Assembly: GCA_964592815.1 (NCBI GenBank) | Contig: CAZQGE010000017.1 | Location: forward strand, 1-25,879 | Direction: 5' to 3' | Length of the DNA stretch: 25,879 bases | Origin: CAZQGE01 sp964592815 | GTDB lineage: Bacteria; Bacillota; Clostridia; Christensenellales; CAG-917 | Program-made: the position numbers and the translations under genes | The notes under the pieces: model-generated | Databases searched by the model: none | Seen by the model: only the letters and a program-made list of their open reading frames with translations | What the model was told of the DNA's origin: nothing | Part shown: positions 24,369-25,879 of the stretch, piece after piece | Position numbering within the stretch: the stretch's first letter is position 1 | Layout of the letters: each line of letters opens with the position of its first letter

Positions 24369-25715
24369 TTAATTTATACCTTGAGAAATCATTGCGTCTG
24401 CAACTTTTTTGAAACCGGCAAGGTTTGCGCCTGCGACAAGGTTATAACCCATATTATAGTAGTTCAAAGTTTTTGTTATATTTCTGTGAATGCCTACCAT
24501 AATACTTTTAAGTTTTTGGTCAACTTCAACGGTGCTCCACGCCAAACGCTCGCTGTTTTGTGACATTTCCAAACCGCTAACGGCAACACCGCCTGCGTTT
24601 ACAGCTTTTGATGGACAAACTATTACGTTGTTGTCTTGCAAAAGTTTCAAAGCATCGTTGGTTGTTGGCATATTAGAAACTTCGTTGAGATATTTGATGC
24701 CCAAATCAATCATTTTTTCAGCGTCTTCAAGTAAAATTTCGTTTTGCATAGCGCAAGGCATATAGATATCTGCCTTGACGTTGCCCCAAGGTTTTTTTCC
24801 AGCTATAAAATCACAGCCGAATTTGTCTGCAAAAGGTTGGACTTTGTTTACGCCACTGTTACGCATACTAAGCATAAAATCGACTTGTTCGCCGCTTATG
24901 CCGTTTTTGTCGTAGATATATCCGTCAGGTCCAGACAACGTAACAACCTTGCCACCCAACTCTGAAATTTTCTTAGCCGCACCCCAAGCAACGTTGCCAA
25001 AGCCAGAAAGGCAAAACGTTTTGTCAGTAATTTCTTGGTCAAAAGTTCTTAAAACCTCTTGCAAAAAGTAAGTTGCGCCATATCCAGTTGCCTCTGGACG
25101 GATTTTACTTCCGCCGTAAGAGAAGTCTTTTCCTGTCAAAACGCCATTTTGATATTGTCCTTTAATCTTTTTGAATGCGCCAAAAAGGTAACCGATTTCT
25201 CTGTTGCCGACGCCCATATCTCCCGCGGGAACGTCCATATTAGGACCGATATGGCGATAAAGTTCGGTCATAAAGCTATAACAGAACCTCATAATTTCCC
25301 AGTCGGATTTGCCAGCGGGGTCAAAATCGCTTCCGCCTTTGCCTCCGCCCATAGGCAGACCAGTCAAAGAGTTTTTGAACGTTTGTTCAAAAGCCAAAAA
25401 TTTGACGATTGAAAGGTTTACGTTTGGTTGAAAGCGCAAGCCTCCCTTATAAGGTCCAATGGCATTGTTAAATTGAATTCTGTAAGCGCGGTTGACGTGA
25501 TAAACTCCATTGTCATCCATCCAAGGAACACGGAAAATTATCTGTCTGTCAGGTTCAACCATTCTTTCAAGAATACAATTTTTTCGCAAAACAGTTTCGT
25601 TTTCTTGAATTGCAGGCGCAAGGGAATGAAGTACCTCCCTTACAGTTTGCAAAAATTCTTTTTCATTTGGGTTTTTTCTTTCAGTCTCCAAAACGACTTC
25701 GTCAATATATGACAT
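24369..25715 (-). CDS. gdhA: Glutamate dehydrogenase, hexameric, NAD type likely
   Basis: GdhA catalyses the reversible oxidative deamination of glutamate to 2-oxoglutarate and ammonia in the cytoplasm. The 448 residues match the 50-kDa hexameric class. Catalytic and binding residues are in place: Lys90 (GPYKGGLRF), Lys114, Lys126 (PMGGGKGGSDFDP) and Asp166 (VPAGDMGVG), each one residue beyond the Clostridium symbiosum numbering known for the family. The Rossmann motif is GFGNVAWG, and LSGPDGYIYD after the second strand resembles the NAD-dependent clostridial enzyme; coenzyme preference is inference. The frame stays open to 25748, but AGAGGT at 25722-25727 and the family N-terminus MSYIDEV favour the ATG at 25715. 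The gene stands alone behind its own promoter. Confidence 0.96.
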   Translation of the reverse strand: MSYIDEVVLETERKNPNEKEFLQTVREVLHSLAPAIQENETVLRKNCILERMVEPDRQIIFRVPWMDDNGVYHVNRAYRIQFNNAIGPYKGGLRFQPNVNLSIVKFLAFEQTFKNSLTGLPMGGGKGGSDFDPAGKSDWEIMRFCYSFMTELYRHIGPNMDVPAGDMGVGNREIGYLFGAFKKIKGQYQNGVLTGKDFSYGGSKIRPEATGYGATYFLQEVLRTFDQEITDKTFCLSGFGNVAWGAAKKISELGGKVVTLSGPDGYIYDKNGISGEQVDFMLSMRNSGVNKVQPFADKFGCDFIAGKKPWGNVKADIYMPCAMQNEILLEDAEKMIDLGIKYLNEVSNMPTTNDALKLLQDNNVIVCPSKAVNAGGVAVSGLEMSQNSERLAWSTVEVDQKLKSIMVGIHRNITKTLNYYNMGYNLVAGANLAGFKKVADAMISQGIN

Positions 25716-25767
25716 ATATATACCTCTATTCGGAAATGTTATCATCAATAATCATTTTATAGTACGT

Positions 25768-25797
25768 TAATCGACATTTTTCCTCTTTTGTCGATTA
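25768..25797. repeat. Palindrome at the gdhA transcription start
   Basis: TAATCGACA (25768-25776) and TGTCGATTA (25789-25797) form a perfect 9-bp inverted repeat with a 12-base gap. It spans the predicted gdhA start (near 25790) and touches the -10 box. It could be an operator or a 5'-UTR hairpin. Confidence 0.5.
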
Positions 25798-25826
25798 TCA
25801 TACCACCGCTACTAGAAAATAGTCAA
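25797..25826 (-). promoter_or_regulatory. Probable sigma-A promoter of gdhA
   Basis: On the minus strand TTGACT (25826-25821), 18 bp, TATGAT (25802-25797): five of six at each box. The predicted leader is about 75 bases. Confidence 0.6.
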
Positions 25827-25879
25827 CAGATTTAACAATTATTTTTTTACATTTATTCAAGATAAAGTATGAAAAATTT

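Noticed and set aside
25716..25748. Longer N-terminus for gdhA
   Set aside because: It has no ribosome site, and the family N-terminus begins at the ATG at 25715, which follows AGAGGT.
1..25879. CRISPR arrays, insertion sequences, tRNA or rRNA genes, DnaA-box clusters
   Set aside because: No regularly spaced direct repeats, transposase reading frames, cloverleaf sequences or TTATCCACA-type clusters were seen by eye. A covariance or repeat search would be needed to exclude weak cases.

Overview
This is a low-GC chromosomal segment whose gene content and order point to Bacillota, most likely a Clostridia-type endospore former. The evidence is the block rpmH-rnpA-yidD-yidC-khpB-mnmE-mnmG, Shine-Dalgarno sites of the AGGAGG type, a lipoprotein-type YidC, a gerA/gerB/gerC germinant-receptor operon and a glutamate dehydrogenase very like the clostridial NAD type. 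No species can be named from the sequence alone. No dnaA, dnaN, recF or DnaA-box cluster was seen, although gyrBA and rpmH usually lie near oriC.

Layout, left to right. (1) 77-4576: gyrB-gyrA as a two-gene operon ending in a clear intrinsic terminator. GyrA carries Ile-Pro where quinolone-sensitive enzymes usually carry Ser-Ala. (2) 4633-7114: a cytoplasmic GH13 oligo-1,6-glucosidase-like enzyme, convergent with uppP (undecaprenyl-pyrophosphate recycling). (3) 7367-10166: ychF and argS. (4) 10231-14430: a consensus sigma-A promoter drives rpmH, rnpA, yidD, yidC, khpB and mnmE, which are tightly packed or overlapping. mnmG follows after 187 bp and ends in a terminator at 16486-16518. (5) 16519-17027: an intergenic region that looks like a compact type I toxin-antitoxin locus. 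It has an 18-residue hydrophobic ORF with a strong Shine-Dalgarno, a sense promoter, a 16-bp hairpin and an opposing promoter for a roughly 105-nt antisense RNA that would end at the same hairpin. (6) 17028-23431, minus strand: gerA-gerB-gerC, then a membrane-anchored alpha/beta-hydrolase-fold protein broken by an apparent +1 frameshift, then type I signal peptidase and a terminator. (7) 23512-24255: a GtrA-like membrane protein. (8) 24369-25715, minus strand: gdhA behind a good promoter with an overlapping palindrome.

Most of the window is housekeeping: DNA topology, tRNA charging, tRNA U34 modification, RNase P, membrane protein insertion and lipid-carrier recycling. The parts worth attention are the putative antisense-controlled micro-ORF between mnmG and lepB, and the five-gene germination/hydrolase/signal-peptidase unit with its frameshift, its missing nucleophile and its GerC without a lipobox. 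All functional calls come from reading motifs; no database search was run.
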